64,000 nucleotides of DNA, taken from contig NC_087066.1 of the NCBI RefSeq assembly GCF_963678635.1, positions 64,052,282 to 64,116,281 of the forward strand. Direction: 5' to 3'. This document shows, piece after piece, positions 36,400 through 47,500 of the stretch; position 1 is the stretch's first letter; each line of letters begins with the position of its first letter. The notes under the pieces are model-generated. The model was not told where the DNA came from. It saw only the letters and a program-made list of their open reading frames with translations, and ran no database searches. Source of the stretch: Symsagittifera roscoffensis. Its lineage: Eukaryota; Xenacoelomorpha; Acoela; Convolutidae. A program made the position numbers and the translations under genes.

Positions 36400-37432
36400 T
36401 GTTATTGGGTCCACGTAAAGTTCCGGTCCCTAATTTTTTTTAGCTGTCTGTCGCTTCTTCTGACTGCTGTGGATCCTTCTTCCTGCCCTGATTCGTCTGA
36501 AAAACCGGGAGGGGTGTCCTCTGCCACGGCGTCTCGTGATGTCAAAAGCTCTTCCGCCAACATCTGTACTCCCTGGTTAGCATCTGATCCGCTAACCCTT
36601 CCCATTCTTCGGGTATCATATCCTAAATCTGGAAAGCATCCAGAAACGTCTCCGGAGCTTTTTGTCGAAATGTTTTTTTTTCTAACTTTGCCGTCCTTGT
36701 CTTTTTAGGTGTCGACGAGCTTAGCACAATTGCGTTCGACGATTTTGGAAGTGACGCAGTGCTTTCTTCTATTACTACCTTCTTGCTGACTGCCGTTGTA
36801 GCTTTCGCCCTTCTCGCTTCTTGAGTTGTTGGCTTTTTCTCCTTTTTCTTTCGGGTGGCATTTTCCTCCTGAGTTTTCGTAGCACTTTTTTGGCTTCGAT
36901 CTTTTGATTGCAAATTTCATTCCCCCACCCCATTCTGTATATTTGAAGTCACAATTGATGGACTGTTTTGAAATTGCTCGTGGGCGAACTGTTCTTGGTG
37001 TTCCGTTGCTGCCGATGCAGCAGGTCGTTTTCGGACTCCTTTTTCCCATGGTCGGTCCATTGTCTTCTTTTGTTGTTTTCTTTTTGGCTCCTCTACCATC
37101 GGGCTTTTCTTTTTGTCCGGTTCTGCGGCGCTGTCTGATGATAGTAGCGCTATTTTTGGTTTCCCTATATCGCTTTTACAGCAGCTATTTTCACCGTAGG
37201 AGGTCTCCGAGTTCACGTTCCCTTTGAGTAGATTTGTCCTTGTTTTCCGGCTTTTTCTGCTATCCTCCTTTAGTAGAAGATTTGGTGCTAGAATGCCGCT
37301 CTGTTCTGTTGGTTTATCTTTGATGAACCCCCGCTCCCACGAATAGAGGAGTTCTTTTCGGAGTTCTGGGTTTATCGTGCTGGTTCCAAGAGTTCGCAGA
37401 CATGTCTCTTTGTGTGGCGTTCCAGCGGGCAT
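36400..37432 (-). pseudogene. Ty3 pol C-terminal charged tail
   Basis: Minus-strand frames at 36917-37432 (171 codons), 36705-37049, 36623-36913 and 36402-36605 are extremely rich in Lys, Arg, Glu and Ser. The last contains V-R-R-S-D-R-Q-L-K-K, like the chromatin/DNA-binding tails that end many Ty3 integrases. A further frame at 36157-36414 continues to the LTR and might be a separate late open frame; I see no envelope feature (no signal peptide or membrane segment) in it. Confidence 0.6.
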
Positions 37433-37439
37433 CTGCCTC

Positions 37440-38420
37440 TCACAGAGCTCGTTTCTGTTCCCGATCCTTAGCGGATTGTAGTTGCTGCTTAAAAAGCGGG
37501 CTCACGTTGCGTTTGTTTTGGCCTTTTCTCATGATCTTCACGTTTTCCCGAGGTTGTTCAATACGATTTTTCAGTTGTGATGCCGTGAGGGCCGCCCGCT
37601 CCAGCTGCTCCTTATCTAAATGATCAGATTCAGTTCTGAATTTGTCTCTTATAATTTTAAACATTGTTTTCGGAAGACGTCCAAAATTTGCTTCAAAGGG
37701 AAAGAGTTGTATAGAATTTTGCTAATTCCATTCCCTATGATTGTGCTTAGACAGAGCCTTATAGATGGGACCTTTTCGTCCAAGAACTTCACCCCCGGCA
37801 GTTTCTCGGGCAGAATTTTGGTTCTATATTATTCTCGGAACAGAAGTTTTTCCTTGCTTTACCCTTGAAACCAGGAAATTGATTGGTTTTTTTCACTCAA
37901 GAATTCCGTGGGTATCAATATATGTACGTAAAATTTTTATCAATGATTTCCCCCCGTAGATTTTGTGATTTCAACTGATGGAATTTTAGAGTACCAATCG
38001 ATTGCTACTAGCAGATAGATTTTTATTCCCTTTTGGTCTCTAAGTGGTCAAGCGTAGTCTAACTTTAACTATTTTCCCGCCAGGTCAGCAGTGGAAGCGG
38101 TTTCGTGGAAGTTTATGGAATGAAAAATTTAGCATTCATACCGTAGCAAGTGCAGCTCCTACACGTCTCAGCTAAGTTGACGTTGTCCTTATGCATGTGG
38201 GGCCACCACAAGTAATGAGATACATCCAACATAGCCTCATGGCCTGGATGCCCACAAGTGATTCGTTTAGGAACTGCCGGAAGCAACTGACTTGGAACTG
38301 CCAGCCGGTTGTCTACGAGAATACAGCCATCGACAACTGAAAATTGACGCCCAAGTGGATTAGTGTACGGGCCTATGAGCTCGGAGCTGTGGCGATAGCT
38401 TCTCTCAAGGATCCTTCAGA
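37440..38420 (-). pseudogene. Ty3 integrase
   Basis: The zinc-binding part lies at about 38380-38150, with H-P-G-H (38239-38250), then Y-L-W-W-P-H-M, then C-x-x-C, the H2C2 pattern. The catalytic core follows, with an L-P-L-L-T-W entry, a D-x-A-x-P-L-like strand and an S-I-P-S-type segment broken by frameshifts at 38120-37870. The frame at 37440-37664 is the region after the core. Integrase would join element cDNA to host DNA; this copy cannot make an intact one. Confidence 0.7.
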
Positions 38421-39278
38421 GTCTGTCCATCAACGTATCTTCCGTAATCAACTCAGCTAGCAAATTTTATCGAATAGCTCAGACAGATTGCATAATCATC
38501 CTTCTCCGATCTGTTCTGCCAGGCCAAATTCGTTTTGAGCGATTTATATACTCACTCGTTTTCCTGTTGTTGGTATGACTAGGCTGACCTCCGGGCTTTC
38601 CTCCGGGTTCTCCGCTGTGAGATCTACTTCCAGGATTGTTGTTCCGTCCTTTCTGTTACCCCCTTTATACTCGTTTTGTCGAACGGAGTTACGGCTAGGC
38701 ATTTCAGAACTCGCCTTTAACTCCAATTTATTACTCGGTTTCTCCACCCGATCCGCTCTGATTAGGTCCCAAAAAGAAACTAAATTGGGCGCTGCTGTAG
38801 CAGTTGATGTCGATGTCCCACATGTATCGGTGTTTACCTTGATATATTGGTCAATAGCTCTCCACTCGATCTGTGGTACATCCGAATCCGAGCTGTCCCT
38901 CTTTTGATCATTCTTGTGCGCTGAAAAGTTGTCTCCGTAGCATCTTCAGTCACACGTTCCCGATCACCGCTGGTTCCCGCTTTTCTCTCCTTGATTCTCA
39001 CTATTTTCTTTGTCTTTCCCTTCTTTGGTTTATTTCCGTCGTTGTCCTTTTTTCCTTTTTTCTGTTGAATTTTTCTGTTTTCCTGCTAACCAACTGTAAT
39101 GAATAAGAAAAATTGCACAAACTGCCTTGTTGCACTTTTGAAAGTCGTGAGCTTTAATTATTTTTTTCGCGAGCTTTGAGCCCTGTGTAATATTAGGACG
39201 ACTCCTTAAACAGCCGAGAGCTTTGTGGACACTCACTGTAAAGATCACCAAGAATTTTCTATCAAGTTCCAATTCTGG

Positions 39279-39533
39279 CTAAATTTCACGATTTGGTTCT
39301 TTCGATAAATAATCTACAATGCCCATATCCTTCCCCGGGATGTGTGCTGCTTTAAACTGAAAAGGTAGCAATATATTCGCCCATCTAGTGGGTCCGGAAT
39401 GGTACGTTTTATTAGACCGATTTTCATTTAAAGCGGACGTTTGAGCTTTGTGATCGGTGGCTATTATGAATTCCTTCCCCAAGAGATAGTGTTCAAATCG
39501 GTCTACCGACCAAACTTCTGCGAGCAGTTCCAA
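39279..39533 (-). pseudogene. Ty3 RNase H
   Basis: An open 84-codon stretch with E-L-L-A-E-V-W-S-V-D-R-F, F-I-I-A-T-D-H-K and H-I-P-G-K-D-M-G-I-V-D-Y-L-S-K, the three landmarks of Ty3 RNase H. It is joined to RT upstream (39551-39962) through short frame breaks. It lies outside the duplicated block, so there is only one copy. Confidence 0.8.
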
Positions 39534-39683
39534 CTCGTTTCAAATAGTAGTTAGTTTGAGCGATGTTTGCTACCGCTTACTTTGATTTCCTCGAGTATCT
39601 GTGAATGTTTGTCCCGCCATTCAATTTTCTTGATGTTTTTCAATTTTTTCTTAGAATTTTCCTCATGTAGAAGTGGTCTAAGT

Positions 39684-40600
39684 TTATCTCTTAAGCTTGC
39701 TGCATGCAAGATAAGTTTGGATAGATGGATAATGGTACCCATAAATGATCCAAAAAAGTCTAAGAGATTTAGGCGGGTTTAGTTTTACTATTGCTTCTGT
39801 TTTCTTTATTATTGGGGTAATTCCAATCGGTGATAATTTCTGACCCAGCCAGCTTACTTCAGTTGTGCAAAATTTACAATTTGAAAGTCTTAGAGCAAAA
39901 TTTTCTCTATCGAGTTTTTTGAGTAATTTAAGAACAAATTTTTTGTGTTCATGTTCAACCATTTTTCAGACGATCAACTTGTCATCCAAAAACAAAACCC
40001 TTCCTTAGCGTGATATACAATTCAGTCCATTGCTTTCTGGAAATGTGCTGGCATATCAGCCAGACCATAAAATCCGGTGAGAAATCTATATGTTCCCGTC
40101 ACGATATTGAAGTTGCACTGTTTGGTTGTTTCAGTAGTTAATTTTAATTGACTGTAGGCGTATTTTAGATCCAGGACAGTGAAAAACAGTTTTATTTTTG
40201 TCTTCGCTGTCACTATTTGACCAACTCCATCCAGAAGTTCATCAACGTTTGGCATCTGATACTTATTTTTGAACGATTGCTTTTTATTTAGCTTTGCAAC
40301 CAATGCCAATTTTATTGAATCGTCTTTTTTTTACTGTGCTGATTATTGGGGCTATAGAGCAATCACTGGTGCGTTTATCAAGTCGTTGTATATGTCCTTC
40401 TTTTAACAGTTTTTGATGTTCTTTTTGGATTTTTTTGAATGCGGATCGGTGTCCTTCTATCTTTCTCTCGAATGGGGCATAAAGGATATTTAATCTTTGT
40501 ACTCACAACGTGGTGTTTTGATATCCCTTATCGATCAAAAAGTTTGCAGGTTTTTAAAATTTTTCACAAAATTGTCCTTTCCAACCTTCCGACTGCTCGC
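39684..40600 (-). pseudogene. Ty3 reverse transcriptase, copy 1
   Basis: On the minus strand the segment 40022-40309 carries F-T-V-L-D-L-K-Y-A-Y-S-Q-L (first catalytic aspartate) and G-F-Y-G-L-A-D-M-P-A-H-F-Q-K-A-M-D. The second catalytic pair is F-L-D-D at 39981-39992, followed four codons later by a stop. The thumb region at 39684-39962 has L-S-N-C-K-F and V-S-W-L-G. RT starts near 40600 with an E-G-H-I-Q-R-L-D-K block. It is near-intact apart from a few stops and frame changes. Confidence 0.8.
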
Positions 40601-40659
40601 ACAATAGCACGTCAAACGTCGATCTTTCTCTGGGTGCCGTTTCTTTGATTAGTAAATAT

Positions 40660-40910
40660 ACCCACTTTGTTTTGCAGATCCAGACCCAGAATGCATCTGG
40701 TTTGATTTTCAGTGATAAGAAACGATGCTCCCACTAGTTGCCATCCAGCTGATCGAATGTCTGCTCTGAGCACTCCCAGTATCGTTATTTGATGTTTGTT
40801 TTAGTCATCGAATTTTGCCATTAGGTTTAATCTCTCCGCTGGTGTGTACTTCGTGTTCTTTGATACTTCTATTATCTGTTTTGCCGTTGCCCAATTTAAG
40901 AAAACTACGG
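40660..40910 (-). pseudogene. Ty3 protease C-terminal part, active site lost
   Basis: The minus strand reads V-V-F-L-N-W-A-T-A-K-Q-I and later C-I-L-G-L-D-L-Q-N-K-V-G, the family's protease end, and matches 33985-34180. The D-T-G-S codons present in element beta (34181-34192) are missing: sequence switches to repeat X at 40917. The copy at about 45491-45741 has the same defect. Confidence 0.7.
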
Positions 40911-40916
40911 GATACA

Positions 40917-41475
40917 AATGATGATTAATATTAATTTTTGCAGTACCATAACCTTTCAGAAGTAACAGCCACAAAAAACTTTTCTTTTATTTTTTAACAC
41001 GAGGAAATTTTTTTCTTTTAATTTAAATCGCTTTTTTATCATGAATGCTGACATCAATTATGAAAAATTTCCGCAGTCTATGTAATTCCGTTGCGCTTGA
41101 TTGAAAACCATCCCAATCTTTTGCTTTTTTGGTGGTCTGTTATATTATGGCTGGTGTAGGGTAATCAGATTAGTGTTCAATCAAACTCCAAAATTTATAT
41201 CCAGCTAGAGCTCATGCCCATTGCAATCCGAAAGCTGCAGATAGATAGATCGTCAAAATTTTTCCCGCAACCTTACAGACAAGTAGTCACGGCGCGCGCG
41301 TTCAGTTCAATTATAACAAGCAACAGAGCGTTTTCGAAAATTCTGCTTCTGTCCCAAAAACTGATGCTCTTACAACGTGGCATTAATTTTGCATAGCATT
41401 TTTTTATTGTGACCCAAGCTAGGGAAAAGACAAAACTGAAAGTTCAATCTCTATTTGAATCCCTGGTAGAGATTT
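40917..41475. repeat. Unclassified repeat X, partial copy 2 (inside gag-pro)
   Basis: Begins atgattaatattaatttttg and runs to ccctggtaga, matching 42706-43257 in direct orientation. It replaces the zinc-knuckle end of gag and the start of protease (the segment that remains at about 34180-34590 in element beta). It is present again at 45748-46306 in the second unit. Confidence 0.75.
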
Positions 41476-41479
41476 TATT

Positions 41480-42406
41480 CAAACGACCATCCACATCTAG
41501 GACATGGTTTCCTTTCTGCCAAGACTTTACGTTGTTCTTATGTTCGTTTGTCTTTCGCTTATATTGATCTCTGTATTGTGTTCTATTGTTTTGACCTTTA
41601 TTGACTACTGCCATAATATGGTCCTCTTTTATCTTTATTTGGTTCCCAGTGTAATGGCCTGCAGTTGCAGTGAGGCCGTTCGACATCTGAAAAGCCTGCG
41701 TGTTTGCTTTGTTCGAACTATAGAGCTCTCTCTTCAATACTTCGTTCGGCGGAAAGGTTTCAAATTTTAGTCAATCTTGTATCCTTGATATGAATTGTTT
41801 TTTCACTAACTCGACTTCAAGTGTGCCTAGTTCCGCTTTTGCTGCCTGTGCAGTTAGAGTTGCATGAAAGGATTCCAGGTTTTCTCCTCTTTCAAGTGAT
41901 CTGTTACACAGTTTGTACCGGCCATAGGTGACGCTCTGTGATTTCTCAAACCAAGCTTTGGCCAATATGATCATTTCTCGAAACTCAAGGTTAGATACTT
42001 CCATATTTAGGTTTTTCTGATTGAATCGTTTCTAGCCTTCCGTACCCGGCGCCAGGAATAACCTTGATACGAATCGCTTCTGCCTTTCGTTGTAGTAAAC
42101 GTTATGGCCGAATTTTGTTCCTCTTTTTCTTATTTCCTTGTTCTCTAGCAGAATCTGTCTCGTGCCAATTTGTCTCTTGCTTCCCTATCTGTAACTGTCT
42201 GTGCATCTTCGTTTGCTCGTGGCAATTCCGGTCATGAATTCGGCCCTTCTGTAACTGACTTCGGATCCTCCAGTAGTATCTCTGGGTTCACAATTTCCTT
42301 CGAGCCAAAAATTAAAGTTCAAAGGTGGGTCAGAGTGCGCTGTAGTTCAGAATACCCATATCCGTTCGGTTATCCTGAGACATGAATCCTGCTGACTGCG
42401 CCATGT
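41480..42406 (-). pseudogene. Ty3 gag, copy 1
   Basis: The ATG at about 42406 begins M-A-Q-S-A-G-F, just below the LTR end. The frame at 41771-42004 carries L-E-F-R-E-M-I-I-L-A-K-A-W-F and R-S-L-E-R-G-E-N-L-E-S-F-H, a capsid-like helical region. The frame at 41444-41737 continues it but the zinc knuckles are cut off by repeat X. The copy at 46311-47237 is nearly identical. Confidence 0.65.
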
Positions 42407-42411
42407 GATAA

Positions 42412-42646
42412 CGTCAAGTGTAAAATTGCTTATGAGTAAAAACTTATAAGCTTTTAACCGTTTGTTTAGACTGATCTAAGCATTTCTATAGCATCTTTTC
42501 TGAGATCCGTTTCTTCATGCAGTAGACTGAATGACAGTCATGCACGTTTCAGATCGACACATTTTGGCCTGGATAATATTATACCAATATTGAGTATACA
42601 CATAATAGCCTGAACATCTCCAGGTTACTGTAGCAGCAGTACCACA
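42412..42646 (-). repeat. Ty3 5' LTR, copy 1
   Basis: The minus strand starts TGTGGTACTGCTGCTACAGT at 42646 and ends near ...cttgacgttatca, just before the gag ATG. Length is about 235 bp, close to the 220 bp of the intron-3 element. A near-identical copy lies at 47243-47477. Confidence 0.65.
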
Positions 42647-42705
42647 ATCGCAAAGCCTTTTCGTTTAAAAGATATTCGATCTATTTGTTTCATTTTGCAA
42701 AAAAA

Positions 42706-43885
42706 ATGATGAATAATATTAATTTTTGCAGTACAATAAGGTTTCAGGAGTAACAGACACAAAAAAAACTTTTCTATGAGTTTTTAACTGAAGGAAAATT
42801 TTTCTTTTAATTTAAATAGCCTTTTTATCATAAATCCTGACATTCATATATGAGCAATTTCCGCAGTCTACGTAATTCCGTTGCGCTTGATTGGAAACCA
42901 TCCCAATCTTTTGCTTTTTTGGTGGTCTGTTATATGATGGCTGGTGGAGGGTAATCAGTTGAGTGTTCAACCAAACTCCAGGGTTTATATCCAGGTAGAG
43001 CTCATGCACATTGCAATCCGAAAGCTGCAGATAGATAGATCGTCAAAGTTTTTCCCGCAACCTTACAGACAAGTGGTCACGGCGCGCGCGTTCAGTTCAA
43101 TTATAACGAGCAACAGAGCGTTTTCGAAAATTCTGCTTGTGGCCCAAAAACTGATGCTCTTGCAACGTGGCGTTAATTTTGCATAGCATTTTTTCTTGTG
43201 ACCCAAGCTAGGGAAAAGACAAAACTGAAAGTTCAATCTCTATTTGAATCCCTGGTAGAGAACTTACTTCTTTCACGGGGAAAGCAGAAAAAAAGATGGA
43301 TCACGGCTTGTTATTTTTTTAAATCTAAACTACATCCAAAGCCAGCCTCTAGGCTTTTTTAGTTGATCAGATACAAAAAACAATCGCAGACGAAAGGTTT
43401 TTCATTTTTTTTTGATTCCCACACATCGTAAAAAGAAATAGTTTAATACTTTTTTTCTCATCAGAAAGTTATTTGTTGCAGTTTATCTGTCATGCACTTA
43501 CAAATTGAGTGGGCAGCTTTTAATCTCCTTTTTAAGGAAAAAAAATTCTCAAATTAATAATCATACTAATATATTGTTTGCAAATTAGATTTCATTCATT
43601 GTAAAAGTTACTACATTTACAACCAAATGAAATCTCATTGTGAGAACGCCGTGGAAATATGCAGCCCTTTTCAGGCGCCTCTGATCCTGCTATGACTTCT
43701 GTTATTTTTTAAAATTGATTGTTAATCAAGAAATCAATAAAAAAGCTTTAATGATTAATGAGAAAAAAATTGAAGCGGAAAAAGGGAAGTTTCAGCATTA
43801 TACCTAACCTGACAGCAAATCCTTTTTTTTATATATTTTTTCTACTCAAAAATGAGTTTAGACAGTTGATAACTTCCTAGATGAT
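42706..43885. repeat. Unclassified repeat X, full-length copy 3
   Basis: About 1.18 kb, from atgatgaataatattaattt to agttgataacttcctaga. It contains an internal cggcgcgcgcg and an ataaaagtt-poor AT-rich tail. I see no coding domain and no terminal inverted repeat, so its class is unknown. Other copies: 47538-48745 (full), 35395-36100 and 40917-41475 (partial). It adjoins LINE sequence twice and LTR sequence once, so its ends are probably real. Confidence 0.65.
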
Positions 43886-44586
43886 ATTGTCCAAAAACTC
43901 TTGGTTGAAGATTTGTAATTGATATTTTGGGCAGCTCTGAATCTTAGTTTTAAATACTGGGTACTATTTTAGAACAAAGATGAAAAATTTTCGAATTCTT
44001 ATTTCTACCGTAGTTTTTTTATTATGATTACCTTTTGATTGCACAAGTTTCCTGGACAATGGTCGATATGCACTCTTTCCTCAAAACCTTACATAGTAAT
44101 TTTATTAGTTCATAGATATGTAATTCCTTTACAAAATATATTTTCCGTTTTTGTCTCAGTTCTTCGATGCTTTCATATTTTCTCTTAAAACAAATAATTT
44201 TTATGAGCCGTTTAATTTTAGATTCAATAGTTTCTAATTTTGTTTTGTCTGTTGACGCATAAGCCAAAACCCCGTACTGAGAAATGGGTTTCACATAACC
44301 GTTATATGCTTTCAGTAGTTGATCTTTACCTAAAACTTTCCTCAACCTGTAATAACTACCACAAAACCTCGACAAATCATTTTTAATTTTTATAATATGA
44401 TCAGTAAAGGAAAGTTTAGAGTCAATTTGAACACCTAAGTATTGGTATTATTGTTTTACTTCAAAAATTATTCCATTCAATTTTTACACGTAATTTTCCG
44501 CTGCTCTTCTTAGATAGTATCAATGTTTTTGTTTTATCTTTATTTAAGGTCAGCTTGTTTTTTTCTAGCCAACTTGCTGTTTTGCC
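43886..44586 (-). pseudogene. LINE 3' end, truncated copy (unit 1)
   Basis: Minus-strand frame 44028-44375 encodes the RT-distal part (S-R-F-C-G-S-Y-Y-R-L-R-K-V-L, then L-L-K-A-Y-N-G-Y-V-K-P-I-S-Q-Y-G-V), matching 48989-49339. At 44586 it is fused to Ty3 RT of the second unit. About 700 bp of LINE remains. Confidence 0.75.
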
Positions 44587-47500
44587 AAGTCTAAGAGATT
44601 TAGGCGGGTTTAGTTTTACTATTGCTTCTGTTTTCTTTATTATTGGGGTAATTCCAATCGGTGATAATTTCTGACCCAGCCAGCTTACTTCAGTTGTGCA
44701 AAATTTACAATTTGAAAGTCTTAGAGCAAAATTTTCTCTATCGAGTTTTTTGAGTAATTTAAGAACAAATTTTTTGTGTTCATGTTCAACCATTTTTCAG
44801 ACGATCAACTTGTCATCCAAAAACAAAACCCTTCCTTAGCGTGATATACAATTCAGTCCATTGCTTTCTGGAAATGTGCTGGCATATTAGCCAGACCATA
44901 AAATCCGGTGAGAAATCTATATGTTCCCGTCACGATATTGAAGTTGCACTGTTTGGTTGTTTCAGTAGTTAATTTTAATTGACTGTAGGCGTATTTTAGA
45001 TCCAGGACAGTGAAAAACAGTTTTATTTTTGTCTTCGCTGTCACTATTTGACCAACTCCATCCAGAAGTTCATCAACGTTTGGCATCTGATACTTATTTT
45101 TGAACGATTGCTTTTTATTTAGCTTTGCAACCAATGCCAATTTTATTGAATCGTCTTTTTTTTACTGTGCTGATTATTGGGGCTATAGAGCAATCACTGG
45201 TGCGTTTATCAAGTCGTTGTATATGTCCTTCTTTTAACAGTTTTTGATGTTCTTTTTGGATTTTTTTGAATGCGGATCGGTGTCCTTCTATCTTTCTCTC
45301 GAATGGGGCATAAAGGATATTTAATCTTTGTACTCACAACGTGGTGTTTTGATATCCCTTATCGATCAAAAAGTTTGCAGGTTTTTAAAATTTTTCACAA
45401 AATTGTCCTTTCCAACCTTCCGACTGCTCGCACAATAGCACGTCAAACGTCGATCTTTCTCTGGGTGCCGTTTCTTTGATTAGTAAATATACCCACTTTG
45501 TTTTGCAGATCCAGACCCAGAATGCATCTGGTTTGATTTTCAGTGATAAGAAACGATGCTCCCACTAGTTGCCATCCAGCTGATCGAATGTCTGCTCTGA
45601 GCACTCCCAGTATCGTTATTTGATGTTTGTTTTAGTCATCGAATTTTGCCATTAGGTTTAATCTCTCCGCTGGTGTGTACTTCGTGTTCTTTGATACTTC
45701 TATTATCTGTTTTGCCGTTGCCCAATTTAAGAAAACTACGGGATACAAATGATGATTAATATTAATTTTTGCAGTACCATAACCTTTCAGAAGTAACAGC
45801 CACAAAAAACTTTTCTTTTATTTTTTAACACGAGGAAATTTTTTTCTTTTAATTTAAATCGCTTTTTTATCATGAATGCTGACATCAATTATGAAAAATT
45901 TCCGCAGTCTATGTAATTCCGTTGCGCTTGATTGAAAACCATCCCAATCTTTTGCTTTTTTGGTGGTCTGTTATATTATGGCTGGTGTAGGGTAATCAGA
46001 TTAGTGTTCAATCAAACTCCAAAATTTATATCCAGCTAGAGCTCATGCCCATTGCAATCCGAAAGCTGCAGATAGATAGATCGTCAAAATTTTTCCCGCA
46101 ACCTTACAGACAAGTAGTCACGGCGCGCGCGTTCAGTTCAATTATAACAAGCAACAGAGCGTTTTCGAAAATTCTGCTTCTGTCCCAAAAACTGATGCTC
46201 TTACAACGTGGCATTAATTTTGCATAGCATTTTTTTATTGTGACCCAAGCTAGGGAAAAGACAAAACTGAAAGTTCAATCTCTATTTGAATCCCTGGTAG
46301 AGATTTTATTCAAACGACCATCCACATCTAGGACATGGTTTCCTTTCTGCCAAGACTTTACGTTGTTCTTATGTTCGTTTGTCTTTCGCTTATATTGATC
46401 TCTGTATTGTGTTCTATTGTTTTGACCTTTATTGACTACTGCCATAATATGGTCCTCTTTTATCTTTATTTGGTTCCCAGTGTAATGGCCTGCAGTTGCA
46501 GTGAGGCCGTTCGACATCTGAAAAGCCTGCGTGTTTGCTTTGTTCGAACTATAGAGCTCTCTCTTCAATACTTCGTTCGGCGGAAAGGTTTCAAATTTTA
46601 GTCAATCTTGTATCCTTGATATGAATTGTTTTTTCACTAACTCGACTTCAAGTGTGCCTAGTTCCGCTTTTGCTGCCTGTGCAGTTAGAGTTGCATGAAA
46701 GGATTCCAGGTTTTCTCCTCTTTCAAGTGATCTGTTACACAGTTTGTACCGGCCATAGGTGACGCTCTGTGATTTCTCAAACCAAGCTTTGGCCAATATG
46801 ATCATTTCTCGAAACTCAAGGTTAGATACTTCCATATTTAGGTTTTTCTGATTGAATCGTTTCTAGCCTTCCGTACCCGGCGCCAGGAATAACCTTGATA
46901 CAAATCGCTTCTGCCTTTCGTTGTAGTAAACGTTATGGCCAAATTTTGTTCCTCTTTTTCTTATTTCCTTGTTCTCTAGCAGAATCTGTCTCGTGCCAAT
47001 TTGTCTCTTGCTTCCCTATCTGTAACTGTCTGTGCATCTTCGTTTGCTCGTGGCAATTCCGGTCATGAATTCGGCCCTTCTGTAACTGACTTCGGATCCT
47101 CCAGTAGTATCTCTGGGTTCACAATTTCCTTCGAGCCAAAAATTAAAGTTCAAAGGTGGGTCAGAGTGCGCTGTAGTTCAGAATACCCATATCCGTTCGG
47201 TTATCCTGAGACATGAATCCTGCTGACTGCGCCATGTGATAACGTCAAGTGTAAAATTGCTTATGAGTAAAAACTTATAAGCTTTTAACCGTTTGTTTAG
47301 ACTGATCTAAGCATTTCTATAGCATCTTTTCTGAGATCCGTTTCTTCATGCAGTAGACTGAATGACAGTCATGCACGTTTCAGATCGACACATTTTGGCC
47401 TGGAGAATATTATACCAATATTGAGTATACACATAATAGCCTGAACATCTCCAGGTTACTGTAGCAGCAGTACCACAATCGCGAAGCCTTTTCGTTTAAA

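Larger units (their letters stand above)
36105..42646 (-). mobile_element. Ty3/gypsy LTR retrotransposon (element alpha), disrupted
   Basis: Read from 42646 down: 5' LTR (to about 42412), gag, an inserted piece of repeat X, protease end, RT, RNase H, integrase, a charged C-terminal tail and the first 74 bp of the 3' LTR at 36178. Both LTRs begin TGTGG(C/T)ACTG(A/C)TGC. Order and motifs are those of Ty3/gypsy. Stops and frameshifts are present but fewer than in the intron-3 element, so it is younger. It is antisense to the host gene. Its 3' LTR also precedes the gag of element beta, giving a shared-LTR tandem. Confidence 0.8.
39756..44586. repeat. 4.83-kb tandem duplication, unit 1
   Basis: Sequence from 39756 (aagtctaagagattt) to 44586 (ttgctgttttgcc) is repeated at 44587-49447 with an offset of 4831 bp. 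The first ~2.3 kb is almost identical. Mismatches are scattered through the middle and become frequent in the last ~1.3 kb. On the minus strand the unit reads LINE 3' tail, repeat X, Ty3 LTR, gag, X fragment, protease, and RT cut off in the thumb. The outer borders fall inside coding sequence of two unrelated retroelements. Confidence 0.9.

Noticed and set aside
36059-36414. Possible envelope gene of an errantivirus-like element upstream of the LTR
   Set aside because: The frames are short and show no signal peptide, furin-type site or membrane segment, and part of the open frame lies within the LTR and repeat X.
36917-37432. Longest open frame in the window (171 codons, minus strand), which could pass for a host gene
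   Set aside because: It is low-complexity and very basic, lies between Ty3 integrase and the LTR, and continues integrase frames. It is the pol tail, not a host protein.
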